Below the pieces are notes generated by a model. That model saw only the letters and a program-made list of their open reading frames with translations. It was not told where the DNA came from and made no database searches. From the IMG/VR virus record IMGVR_UViG_3300005918_000119, positions 1 to 25,194 of that record: a DNA stretch of 25,194 nucleotides. The stretch is one strand, 5' to 3'. Positions 5,946 through 13,175 of the stretch are shown piece after piece. Each line of letters starts with the position of its first letter. Within the stretch, counting starts at the first letter, position 1. The stretch is from a virus. Made by a program: the position numbers and the translations under genes.

Positions 5946-6695
5946 ATGAGTTTATTTGGTGGTGGAAACGCAACATTAGCACAGATCAATGAAGTACCTA
6001 TGCCAGTCCAGACTGATACATATCAGCCTGTTAGTCATTTAAAGCTGGTTCAGACAGTTCAGGAAATCACTCAGGACGTGCTTCCTGTAGAGCTCCAGAA
6101 AGCAGAATACAAGCTGGCATCTGATGGGCAGCATCTTTTTGCTCACATGCGCTTTAAAGCCCTTATGGGCTTCTCTGATGCAGCGGGAATGGGAATGAGT
6201 GTAGGTATCGTGAACAGCTATAACAAACGTCTGAAAGTTCAGATCGCTTCAGGTGCTGAAGTAATGGTATGCTCAAATCTTATGGTAACTGGAGATATCC
6301 ACTTCATGCGGAAACATACTGGAACGGTATGGGAAGATATCGCTGCTGCAGTAGCAGCTAACATTGCCACTTCTGAAGAGCGTTTCGATGCTGCAGTGAT
6401 CGCCCGGAATACTCTATCTGATCGTGAGCTCAGTGATGCTGAAGCCCATTCAATCGTGGGCAGGCTGTATGGTGAGCACATGCTTACAAACCCCATGATC
6501 AGCAAGGTTCGTGATCAGTGGATCACTCCAGATCATGAAGAGTTCCAGCCCCGTACCCAGTGGAGCCTTTACAATGCTGTCACTGAAGCCTACAAACTTG
6601 CACAGCCCGGCGATGCCCTTCAGCGGTATCAGAGGCTTCACAATTTCTTCATGGATACTGCAGAGGATGGATTCAATCTGAGTAACATGAACTAA
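5946..6695 (+). CDS. DUF932-like protein
   Basis: This 249-residue protein follows the DUF932 pattern seen in phage and plasmid genomes. It has an N-terminal PVSHLKLVQTVQE segment, a central LFAHMRFKALMGFSD block where family members have RNSxD-like residues, then SVGIVNSYN and VMVCSNLMVTGDIHFMRKHT (the family's VCxNL...G...RH pattern). The C-terminal 90 residues are helical. The biochemical role of the family is not established. Members are common next to DNA-metabolism genes. The start has GGAAGGGATT upstream, under promoter module 3, and a strong terminator follows, so this looks like a single-gene unit. Confidence 0.65.
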   Translation: MSLFGGGNATLAQINEVPMPVQTDTYQPVSHLKLVQTVQEITQDVLPVELQKAEYKLASDGQHLFAHMRFKALMGFSDAAGMGMSVGIVNSYNKRLKVQIASGAEVMVCSNLMVTGDIHFMRKHTGTVWEDIAAAVAANIATSEERFDAAVIARNTLSDRELSDAEAHSIVGRLYGEHMLTNPMISKVRDQWITPDHEEFQPRTQWSLYNAVTEAYKLAQPGDALQRYQRLHNFFMDTAEDGFNLSNMN

Positions 6696-6706
6696 ACCCT
6701 GAAACG

Positions 6707-6743
6707 GGGGGAGACTATGAGGATGCCAGTCTCCCCCTTTATT
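6707..6743 (+). terminator. Rho-independent terminator
   Basis: A perfect 10-bp stem (GGGGGAGACT 6707-6716, AGTCTCCCCC 6728-6737) with an 11-base loop is followed by TTTATTT. It lies immediately after the DUF932-like gene. Confidence 0.85.
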
Positions 6744-6770
6744 TGATTGTACCAAATGGGAGAACATTTT

Positions 6771-7607
6771 ATGAAACATTTTATTTTTGTATTTACGATC
6801 GGAACCAATCTGGAATGGTCTGGGGATAAGCCCGGTGCATTGATTGATCGTGGAGTTAATCCAGATGAACGTGCTAAGATCCGGAACTGGATGGAAGCAG
6901 CACAGCCCGGTAGTTTTTTGAAGTGTATCGGTGGCATGGCTGTTTGCTCTGGGGACGATGGGAAGGAAGATGGAGTACCCAAGCAGATCCTGCTGAACAT
7001 TGAGGACGGGAACCACAAATCCACAGCAAAATCGATCGCATTTTTCAGAGGGAACCGGAAGCTGGTTTCCCCCGTGAATTCCGTGGAAATCATCTGGGAT
7101 GGCAATGGCGATTTTAAGACAGTCGTAACTGCTCAGGAAGGCTCTACAATGTCACTATCAGGCTTTGCTATTGATGGCAATGGCGATGCCTGTGAAGGTC
7201 TGGGATGGCTTCTCAATTATTTGGGGATCCGCTTCCATGAGGATACGATCCTGAAGGCTAATCCAGATGCTGCAGGATCCTTTGCATGGCTTACCCCCAG
7301 AATGACAGCAGATGCCATTGAGATCTACCCAGACAACTATTCGCTGGAAGCAGGCAGATGGCGTGGGATCGTGAATATCCAGCGTATAAGGGGAACTATT
7401 CTGATCAGAAGCTATCCAGATCCCTCTGGGCAAAGTTTCTTTGATGATCCCGGTGAACTCTGTGAGGCTATCCTGAACGATTGCAAACTGCTCGGAGTAG
7501 AGTGGAGTGCGGATCCCCGGATCCAGATTGCTCAGGCTGCAGATCCAAGAGAGCATGATGCTGTGAGAATTAATTGCTCAGAACGGATTGGATGGAATTA
7601 TGAATAA
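6771..7607 (+). CDS. Hypothetical protein, 278 residues
   Basis: I chose ATG 6771, nine bases after GGGAG. The frame also contains ATG 6756 and a TTG at 6747 that overlaps the ribosome-binding region. The protein has a beta-rich N-terminal half and many glycines, and no family I can name. Two short DGNGD motifs (residues about 113 and 138) are encoded by an exact 15-base direct repeat (7098-7112 and 7173-7187) and could be loop motifs or acidic metal-binding turns. It sits after a terminator, so a promoter is expected in 6744-6770, but I cannot point to one. Its stop overlaps the next gene. Confidence 0.55.
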   Translation: MKHFIFVFTIGTNLEWSGDKPGALIDRGVNPDERAKIRNWMEAAQPGSFLKCIGGMAVCSGDDGKEDGVPKQILLNIEDGNHKSTAKSIAFFRGNRKLVSPVNSVEIIWDGNGDFKTVVTAQEGSTMSLSGFAIDGNGDACEGLGWLLNYLGIRFHEDTILKANPDAAGSFAWLTPRMTADAIEIYPDNYSLEAGRWRGIVNIQRIRGTILIRSYPDPSGQSFFDDPGELCEAILNDCKLLGVEWSADPRIQIAQAADPREHDAVRINCSERIGWNYE

Positions 7608-8004
7608 AGGGCGGGATGTAAATAGGAGTAGAGATCTGGATAAATACCAGAAGTATCATCGCCCAGATCTGCTGAAGTCGGTGGGATCCATGACAGCTAC
7701 TGAAGTAGTGGTAGCTGAACATGAGATCCGGATGAAGGCTCCAGTGAGGCATTGCTGGTGGTGTGGTAAGGTTCTAAAGAAGAGATCCTACCGGGTGAAC
7801 TCAGAGAATGAATTGAAGCTCAGTCTGGTAGCTTATGGCTGGAGAGATTCAGGCTTCTGGTGCTCCCCCGTGTGCATTGCCAATCATGCCCCCCAGCTTG
7901 GATCCACAATGGCGAAGATCTCCAGATCCAGCATATTTACAAATGATGGATATGATCTCTCCAAAAGATCCATAAATTATAAACGTGAAGTATTCCCGGC
8001 TTAG
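7600..8004 (+). CDS. Zinc-binding hypothetical protein
   Basis: This 134-residue protein starts at ATG 7600, eight bases inside the preceding gene, with GGATGGA upstream. The frame also extends four codons back to a TTG at 7588. The key feature is a CWWCG knuckle (about residue 50) and a second CSPVC knuckle (about residue 88), separated by a helical segment. This is a treble-clef or HNH-like zinc arrangement without the full HNH catalytic signature. The C-terminus is basic. A nucleic-acid-binding role is inferred. It is the last gene before the non-coding control region and ends at a terminator. Confidence 0.55.
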   Translation: MNKGRDVNRSRDLDKYQKYHRPDLLKSVGSMTATEVVVAEHEIRMKAPVRHCWWCGKVLKKRSYRVNSENELKLSLVAYGWRDSGFWCSPVCIANHAPQLGSTMAKISRSSIFTNDGYDLSKRSINYKREVFPA

Positions 8005-8027
8005 TTCCCCGGGAAGTTAATCCCCCT

Positions 8028-8062
8028 AAGCCCTTCAGGATTTTTCTGAGGGGCTTTTTTTT
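8028..8062 (+). terminator. Rho-independent terminator
   Basis: AAGCCCTTCAG (8028-8038) pairs with CTGAGGGGCTT (8046-8056; one G-U pair) and is followed by a run of T to 8062. It closes the left-hand gene block. Confidence 0.85.
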
Positions 8063-8122
8063 ATCCCCCTGTTACATCCCCCCAAGCTGCATTCCTGCAG
8101 CACTTTCCCCAACATGCTATGC

Positions 8123-8147
8123 CAAATATGGCGTATCGCCATATTTG
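8123..8147. promoter_or_regulatory. Perfect 11-bp inverted repeat, likely operator
   Basis: CAAATATGGCG (8123-8133), spacer TAT, CGCCATATTTG (8137-8147). No T-tract follows, so it is not a terminator. It lies between two terminator-like hairpins in the spacer ahead of the head genes, where a late-gene regulator could bind. Confidence 0.5.
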
Positions 8148-8239
8148 TCCCTTCACCCTTGTTTTACTATTCCCCCAGATTTAACTTTGTTTCGATTGCT
8201 GTTAGGCATTAGACGGAATTCAAAGAATTCAGGAGGTCA

Positions 8240-8268
8240 AAGCCCAGCCCGTTAAGGCTGGGCTTTTT
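8240..8268 (+). terminator. Terminator-like hairpin between ribosome-binding site and start codon
   Basis: A perfect 10-bp stem (AAGCCCAGCC 8240-8249, GGCTGGGCTT 8256-8265) with a six-base loop and a T-rich tail looks like an intrinsic terminator. It ends only seven bases before the ATG at 8276. A strong Shine-Dalgarno AGGAGGT lies on its 5' side at 8231-8237. It may terminate, or it may fold to bring the ribosome-binding site to the start codon. Confidence 0.6.
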
Positions 8269-8275
8269 CTATTTT

Positions 8276-9805
8276 ATGGACAATGAACAAAAAGTAAAAC
8301 CAGATTTTATTCTCTTAGGGCAAGTTAGCTTGTCCAAATCCATTGAATCTGCAGCAGCAGTTTCAGAGGGAAAAGCACCACGTAGATTGCTGTATGGTGA
8401 GATCACAAATACATCCCCAGATGAAGAGGGTGAAACCCTATTATCAAAATCTCTGGACTGGAGTTATTTCGATACTAATGGCTGGATCAAATATGAGCAC
8501 GTAGCTGCAGATCCAGAATACATCATTGGATGCCCCCACGATCGCAAATCTACCCCCGGTGGTGGAATGCTTGTGAAGGGTGCTTTATTTAACAATAAAA
8601 AATATTCTGATAAAACTTGGGAACTGATCACTGCTCTGGAAGAGCATAACCGTGAATTCCCTGAGAACCAGAGAACGCTGGGCTGGAGCATTGAAGGTCA
8701 TTACACTGATGGCAAGGCAGGACGTGGTGGAATACGGAAAGCTAAAGTTATTAATGTTGTGATCACTCCAAACCCCGTGAATAAATCTACCTATCTCCAG
8801 AAGATGGAAGAGAACAATGCCATCTTTGCTAAATCCATCATGGGTATCGATATAGATGCCCGGGAAGCCGAATTAATAAAGGCAATGGAAGTGGGTGATC
8901 CTGCTACCAACATCCCAGATAAAACTGGAGTGGATGCGATCGCAGGAGATAACATCGATACCAAAATCAAGCAGACTGCTGAAGAGATTGAGCAGACTGA
9001 AGATGATAAGAAAAAAAAGCGGAAAAAGAAAACCGCTGTTTCAAAATCACAGGAGATTGAAATGAAAGTATTTGAAAATGAAGCTGCAGCTTTAGCTCAC
9101 TTCAAAAATCAGGGTGTTACTGATGAAGATCAGGCAAAAAACCTGATTAAGTCTCTGGGCATCACGTATGAGCCAGAGGCTGAACCAGATCCAGAACCTG
9201 TAGTAGTGGAAAAATCCATGCTAAAAGGTCTTGGTGAGAAAATTGATGCTCTAAAAAAAGCAATTACTCCAGCAGCCAAGCCTGCTGATGAACCTGAAGC
9301 TCTCCCTGTAGTAGAGGGCGAAGAGGGTGATTATATCGATGCTGCTCCCATGCTGCTCAATATTGAGAAGAGCGTGAACGGTCTTGCTCAGGCAATTCAG
9401 GAAAAGATCGGTTATGATTACGAACGTGATGCTGAATTCGCAAAAGCCTTTGGTGAGGTGGATGGTATTCGCACTGAACTGGGTGCTCTATTGAAGAGCG
9501 TTCAATCTGCAGTCACTGTAGGCGAAGGGGAGAAAGCTATCTCCCTATCTAAAGCTGTTACGATCCTCATGAAATCCCGTCCGGGTGCTCAGGTAGATCT
9601 TGAGGCTTTGACGGTCGCTGGTGAAGGCGGTAGTGACGGTGGTGGCAAACCTGAATTCAAAAAGAACTGGGCTGAACTTCAGACTACTCTTCAGAAGGGT
9701 ATCGATGCTAAAAAGATCGATAACCGGGAGAGATCAATAGCTGAAAATCACTTCAGAACTGGTGAGTTTGAGACTGTCCAGACCGTTCTGGACAAGTGCG
9801 AATAG
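8276..9805 (+). CDS. Prohead protease with C-terminal scaffold domain
   Basis: The N-terminal about 200 residues fit the HK97-type prohead serine protease family: YEHV with a candidate catalytic His at 75, GWSIEG with candidate Ser at 138, and the following KAKVINVVITPNPVN strand-turn typical of the family. A lysine-rich linker (about 243-251) joins a 250-residue acidic, helical part that resembles an assembly scaffold. It includes a short AALAHFKNQGVTDEDQAKNLI helical motif. In the family the protease cleaves scaffold and capsid during head maturation. The C-terminal part may also be made separately from an internal start. It is followed directly by the capsid gene. The start lacks a nearby ribosome-binding site (see hairpin at 8240). 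Confidence 0.75.
   Translation: MDNEQKVKPDFILLGQVSLSKSIESAAAVSEGKAPRRLLYGEITNTSPDEEGETLLSKSLDWSYFDTNGWIKYEHVAADPEYIIGCPHDRKSTPGGGMLVKGALFNNKKYSDKTWELITALEEHNREFPENQRTLGWSIEGHYTDGKAGRGGIRKAKVINVVITPNPVNKSTYLQKMEENNAIFAKSIMGIDIDAREAELIKAMEVGDPATNIPDKTGVDAIAGDNIDTKIKQTAEEIEQTEDDKKKKRKKKTAVSKSQEIEMKVFENEAAALAHFKNQGVTDEDQAKNLIKSLGITYEPEAEPDPEPVVVEKSMLKGLGEKIDALKKAITPAAKPADEPEALPVVEGEEGDYIDAAPMLLNIEKSVNGLAQAIQEKIGYDYERDAEFAKAFGEVDGIRTELGALLKSVQSAVTVGEGEKAISLSKAVTILMKSRPGAQVDLEALTVAGEGGSDGGGKPEFKKNWAELQTTLQKGIDAKKIDNRERSIAENHFRTGEFETVQTVLDKCE
9062..9805 (+). CDS. Nested in-frame scaffold protein (internal start)
   Basis: Within the protease gene, ATG 9062 is in frame (residue 263) and is preceded by AGGAG at 9051-9055 with six-base spacing, a better ribosome-binding site than that of the full-length gene. 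It lies just after the lysine-rich linker, exactly where the protease domain ends. Translation here would give a 247-residue acidic, helical protein. Lambda C/Nu3 and many other phages make scaffold from such an internal start. The inference rests on position and ribosome-binding site. Confidence 0.5.
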   Translation: MKVFENEAAALAHFKNQGVTDEDQAKNLIKSLGITYEPEAEPDPEPVVVEKSMLKGLGEKIDALKKAITPAAKPADEPEALPVVEGEEGDYIDAAPMLLNIEKSVNGLAQAIQEKIGYDYERDAEFAKAFGEVDGIRTELGALLKSVQSAVTVGEGEKAISLSKAVTILMKSRPGAQVDLEALTVAGEGGSDGGGKPEFKKNWAELQTTLQKGIDAKKIDNRERSIAENHFRTGEFETVQTVLDKCE

Positions 9806-9859
9806 TCCTTTTTAACTATTCCTATTTTTAATAAACACTCTATTCATTAGGAGAAAACA

Positions 9860-11452
9860 ATGAATTTTCTGCTCGACAAATCGTTTGATCAGATTGTAGA
9901 GATGAACAAATCCATGATGGATTCAGGCGCAATGCGAATTACCCCCAATGGTATTAGCAAAGCCTTTTCCGCTGGTGAAGGTACTGGATCAGATATGACC
10001 GATCTGGATACTCTAACTGGTGGACGTGCCATCACGATTGAGAACATCGATACAGATCTTAAAACAACTGCTGAATCCCGCAATAACTTGGTATGGTTCA
10101 ACTTGCTCCGCAAGAAACCCATCCATGCTGTTCTGGATCAGTGGATGGTACTTTCCGATCACGGAACTAATGCTGCACAACGTCACTCATTTGGTAAATT
10201 CCGAACTGAGGGAGCATTTCCAAAGGCTTCTGATGTGACTTTGGAACGCAAAGTGGACTCCACAAAGTTCATCCGTGATATGCGTGATTTAACCCACGTA
10301 GCTGAGACTGTCAGAACAATGGCAGAGAAGCACCAGATTATCAATAACGCTGCTGCCATTACAATTCTGGAAGCAATGGAATTGGCTACCGTTTTCGGTA
10401 ACAGTGATCTGATGCCTACTCAGTATGATGGACTCTACAAACAGATTCTGGATGCATATAACGCTGGCTTTACTGATGCCATCGTGGATTGCCGTGCCAC
10501 TGGATCTGCCTCTTATTCTCAGGGTGATCAAATCTCTGAAGAAAAATTGGACGTGGGTGCTGAACGAATCTTGAATAACTATGGTGTAGCTACAGATATG
10601 GTTATGCCCACGAAGATCAAATCAGATCTGAATAAGATCTTACCTGTATCTCGCCGTGTAAACCTTCCTGCTGCTCAGGCTGCTGGAGCCCAGAACATGC
10701 TGCTTGGTCAACCTGCAGCCGGGTTCTATAGTGACTTTGCATACCAGTGGGGCGGTGGTGATCCTCACTTCAAATTCCGTTCATCTATTGATACCTTTTT
10801 CCCATCCGGTGAATCTGCTGGAATGTTAGCCCCCGCTGCTGACTTCCCAAGTGCAACTGATGCACCAGCCCAGCCTACAACTGCACCTACTGCAGTCGTG
10901 GCTGTGGATGCTGCCAGCAAATTCGGTGCTGGTGATGCTGGAGATTATTGGTACAAGGTTTCCGCTGTAGATGCTGATGGAATCTCAGTTTCTGTAGCTA
11001 CCGCTGCTGCTGTTTCAGTAGCTGCTGGTGAAAAGGTTACTCTTACTGTTACCTGTAATGATTCAACTATTTCCGGGTTATCAATTTATCGTAGTGCCAT
11101 GAATGCTGCTACCGCTGCTGATTGCAGATGGATCGCTGATGTAGCAATCACGAACGCTGTGAGCACGAACGCTGTGGTAGATCTTAACCTTATCCTTCCC
11201 GGGACTTCAGTGGCTATCCTGATCTCTAATGCAGCAGAGACTGATGCACTTGATTATCGCCAGCTTATGCCCTTCCTGAGAATGGAACTCCCCTTTGGTC
11301 TTAATGGCATCGTGGGATATCCATACTTGTATATGCTTTATGCATATTTGAGGATCCAAAAGCTCAGAAATACCCGTGTTGGTGGTACATATCATGTCAT
11401 GTACACAAATGTACGATGGAGTGAATCCACTTTTAACGGCGCAGCAGCCTAA
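9860..11452 (+). CDS. Major capsid protein with Ig/FN3-like insertion
   Basis: This 530-residue protein sits directly after the protease/scaffold gene, with a strong ribosome-binding site (TAGGAGAAAACA) and its own terminator downstream, as expected for the most abundant virion protein. The N-terminal 320 residues contain long helical and E-loop-like segments (NNAAAITILEAMELATVFGN, then VATDMVMPTKIKSDLNKIL) consistent with an HK97-fold capsid protein. Residues about 327-447 are an Ala/Val/Thr-rich beta domain with GDYWYKVSAVDADG, characteristic of a fibronectin-III or Ig-like module. The HK97-like C-terminus then resumes (RQLMPFLRMELPFGL). The module is probably displayed on the capsid surface. 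Assignment is by context and architecture. Confidence 0.75.
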   Translation: MNFLLDKSFDQIVEMNKSMMDSGAMRITPNGISKAFSAGEGTGSDMTDLDTLTGGRAITIENIDTDLKTTAESRNNLVWFNLLRKKPIHAVLDQWMVLSDHGTNAAQRHSFGKFRTEGAFPKASDVTLERKVDSTKFIRDMRDLTHVAETVRTMAEKHQIINNAAAITILEAMELATVFGNSDLMPTQYDGLYKQILDAYNAGFTDAIVDCRATGSASYSQGDQISEEKLDVGAERILNNYGVATDMVMPTKIKSDLNKILPVSRRVNLPAAQAAGAQNMLLGQPAAGFYSDFAYQWGGGDPHFKFRSSIDTFFPSGESAGMLAPAADFPSATDAPAQPTTAPTAVVAVDAASKFGAGDAGDYWYKVSAVDADGISVSVATAAAVSVAAGEKVTLTVTCNDSTISGLSIYRSAMNAATAADCRWIADVAITNAVSTNAVVDLNLILPGTSVAILISNAAETDALDYRQLMPFLRMELPFGLNGIVGYPYLYMLYAYLRIQKLRNTRVGGTYHVMYTNVRWSESTFNGAAA

Positions 11453-11479
11453 GAAAGCTGATTCAATCTCTTGAAAATG

Positions 11480-11514
11480 TTGGTGGGATCTCTCGGGATC
11501 CCACCAACCTTTTA
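11480..11514 (+). terminator. Rho-independent terminator after the capsid gene
   Basis: TTGGTGGGATC (11480-11490) pairs perfectly with GATCCCACCAA (11497-11507) around a six-base loop, followed by CCTTTTA. The 11-bp stem is strong but the T-tract is short. Partial termination after the capsid gene would favour high capsid expression. Confidence 0.75.
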
Positions 11515-11550
11515 CGGAAACTTTGAATTTTTACATAGGGAACGGTAATC

Positions 11551-12072
11551 ATGAAAATCTTAAAAGCACCTAACAAAAACACAGTGGATCGCCAAAGTTC
11601 AGCAGGAATAGTATCTTTTGTTGAAGGTATTGCTACCAAGTTCACAGCAGGACAGGAAGAACATTTTACGCTAAATATGCCCGGATACTCTGTAGAAGAG
11701 ATCCCTGATCCCCCCAAACCTACCAATGCAGCCTCTAAAGCTGCCTCAGTCAAATCTGAGACGGTTCAAGCACCTAACCCAGATGCAGATACCAGTGAAA
11801 CCCCTGAAGGCGGATCTGATGGATCTGAGAGCTCTGGAACTGGTACTGAAGAATCTGGTACTACTGGTGGATCTGGTGAGGGCAATAATAAAGATCTCGG
11901 AGAGCACTTTGAAAATGCTCCTGATGGATCCCTGAAAGTAGAACTACCTGTGAGCAAGTCCGGTAAGGAAAAGGATATCGTACCCTTTTGTAAAACATAC
12001 GGTATCGATCCTGAAGGGACAGCAAAAGAACTTTTATTACGGATTTATGCGGATCCCCGCTTTGAAAAGTAG
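11551..12072 (+). CDS. Hypothetical virion-region protein with low-complexity linker
   Basis: The 173-residue protein has three parts. A short beta-like N-terminus (residues 1-55) is followed by an acidic Ser/Gly/Glu/Thr-rich linker (about 60-125). The C-terminal 45 residues (KDIVPFCKTYGIDPEGTAKELLLRIYADP, in part) have the helix-extended loop-helix look of a SAP/HeH domain. Such short domains are often used to bind DNA or protein. It is the first gene after the capsid terminator and ends seven bases before the connector gene. A head-associated role is inferred from position only. Confidence 0.5.
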   Translation: MKILKAPNKNTVDRQSSAGIVSFVEGIATKFTAGQEEHFTLNMPGYSVEEIPDPPKPTNAASKAASVKSETVQAPNPDADTSETPEGGSDGSESSGTGTEESGTTGGSGEGNNKDLGEHFENAPDGSLKVELPVSKSGKEKDIVPFCKTYGIDPEGTAKELLLRIYADPRFEK

Positions 12073-12078
12073 AACAAA

Positions 12079-13161
12079 ATGCAAAAATTGTTTCTCGGGA
12101 GAACTAATCGGGTCTATCTGGATACCGAAGAGACGATCGATGCTGCAACTTTCTCACTTGTCACTACAACCGGATCCTATGTAAAGGATTCCAGTGAAGC
12201 TGATGTACAAGAGAAAACTTGCATACTCGATAGCTCCAATGGGAAGTATTACTACGATTTAATCCTCAGTAGTAGTGCCGTTCCAGATGATTGTTTCATT
12301 TATTGGGCTGCTACGCAGTCCACTATTGCTGTTAGTCTGGAACCCAAATATTCACCAGAAGATGCAGTAATTACAGAAGCGATCCAAACGGATCGCTTGC
12401 TGGTTTCAGTTACTTATGTCATGGATCAATACCTACGTGGTATCTCTGAGGCTGAAATAGAAGCCACGTTCTCCGGATTATCTTATCGTGATACGATCAG
12501 GGAGCAGATCCAATCTGCTACCCAGCATTTGGAAACAAAAACAAAACTATTCTTTTCCCCCACTACAGTCGTGGAAACCCATGATTATCTCATGGATCCT
12601 ATTCCAGAAAAATTCTGGACTCAGTACCTTCATGAATTCCCGGTAGTATCAATCACAACTATGGAATTAAAGCTAAACCAAACACTGGTAGCTACTATTC
12701 CCGCTGAATGGATCGTGATTGGAAATGCTAAGGAAGGGCTGCTGAAGGTAGTTCCATACGCTGGGGGGATCTCTGGATTCGCATTCCGGATGATCGCTCA
12801 GGGCGGAATGGGGATAGCTTTGGTTCTGGGTGAAGCAAATCACATCCCAGACTTTTTCCATATAACGTATGAAGCCGGGCTGGACTGGGACAATCTCCCA
12901 GCAAACTTGAAAAGGAACTTCCGGACAGCCATTGCCCGGCGGGTAGCATTACAAATGCTTCCTAATCTGGACGTTCATAGAGGTATTTCATCTGAAACTC
13001 GATCTGTAGATGGAGCAAGCACTTCCAAGAGCTATACTTCCTCTGCTACGTTCGGTGAGCATTCTGCTGCTTTGGAAGAGTATAAGAAGCAGGAAACTGA
13101 CTGGATCGATGCGACAAAGGGAAAATACTTAAAGAGATTAACCGTAGATGGTTTTCATTAA
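12079..13161 (+). CDS. Head-tail connector/adaptor protein
   Basis: This 360-residue protein lies at the usual place for the head-completion adaptor. Residues about 105-155 (VTYVMDQYLRGI, then REQIQSATQHLETKTKLFF) form the helical pattern of gp6-like connectors, in which paired helices pack around the portal. A beta-rich centre follows (WIVIGNAKEGLLKVVPY), then a helical C-terminus (LPANLKRNFRTAIARRVALQML) and a Ser/Thr-rich tail. The N-terminal 90 residues are a separate beta domain that I do not recognise. The ribosome-binding site is weak, so coupling to the preceding gene is likely. Assignment is from pattern and gene order. Confidence 0.55.
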   Translation: MQKLFLGRTNRVYLDTEETIDAATFSLVTTTGSYVKDSSEADVQEKTCILDSSNGKYYYDLILSSSAVPDDCFIYWAATQSTIAVSLEPKYSPEDAVITEAIQTDRLLVSVTYVMDQYLRGISEAEIEATFSGLSYRDTIREQIQSATQHLETKTKLFFSPTTVVETHDYLMDPIPEKFWTQYLHEFPVVSITTMELKLNQTLVATIPAEWIVIGNAKEGLLKVVPYAGGISGFAFRMIAQGGMGIALVLGEANHIPDFFHITYEAGLDWDNLPANLKRNFRTAIARRVALQMLPNLDVHRGISSETRSVDGASTSKSYTSSATFGEHSAALEEYKKQETDWIDATKGKYLKRLTVDGFH

Positions 13162-13175
13162 AAGGAGACGATACC

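Noticed and set aside
8150-8185. A minus-strand match to parts of the promoter module (GTTAAAT, ATAGTAA, AGGGTGAAGG in order)
   Set aside because: The spacing is disrupted by insertions, there is no TGGACA at the right place, and no leftward gene would be served. It may be a remnant.
9011-9018. A run of eight A as a programmed frameshift site in the protease gene
   Set aside because: It encodes part of a lysine-rich linker and the zero frame continues into a sensible scaffold domain. No alternative-frame product of interest or stimulatory structure was seen.
9799-9823. Small inverted repeat (AATAGT/ACTATT) after the protease gene
   Set aside because: The stem is only six A/T-rich base pairs and lies in an AT-rich gap before the capsid gene's ribosome-binding site. 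It is too weak to call a terminator.
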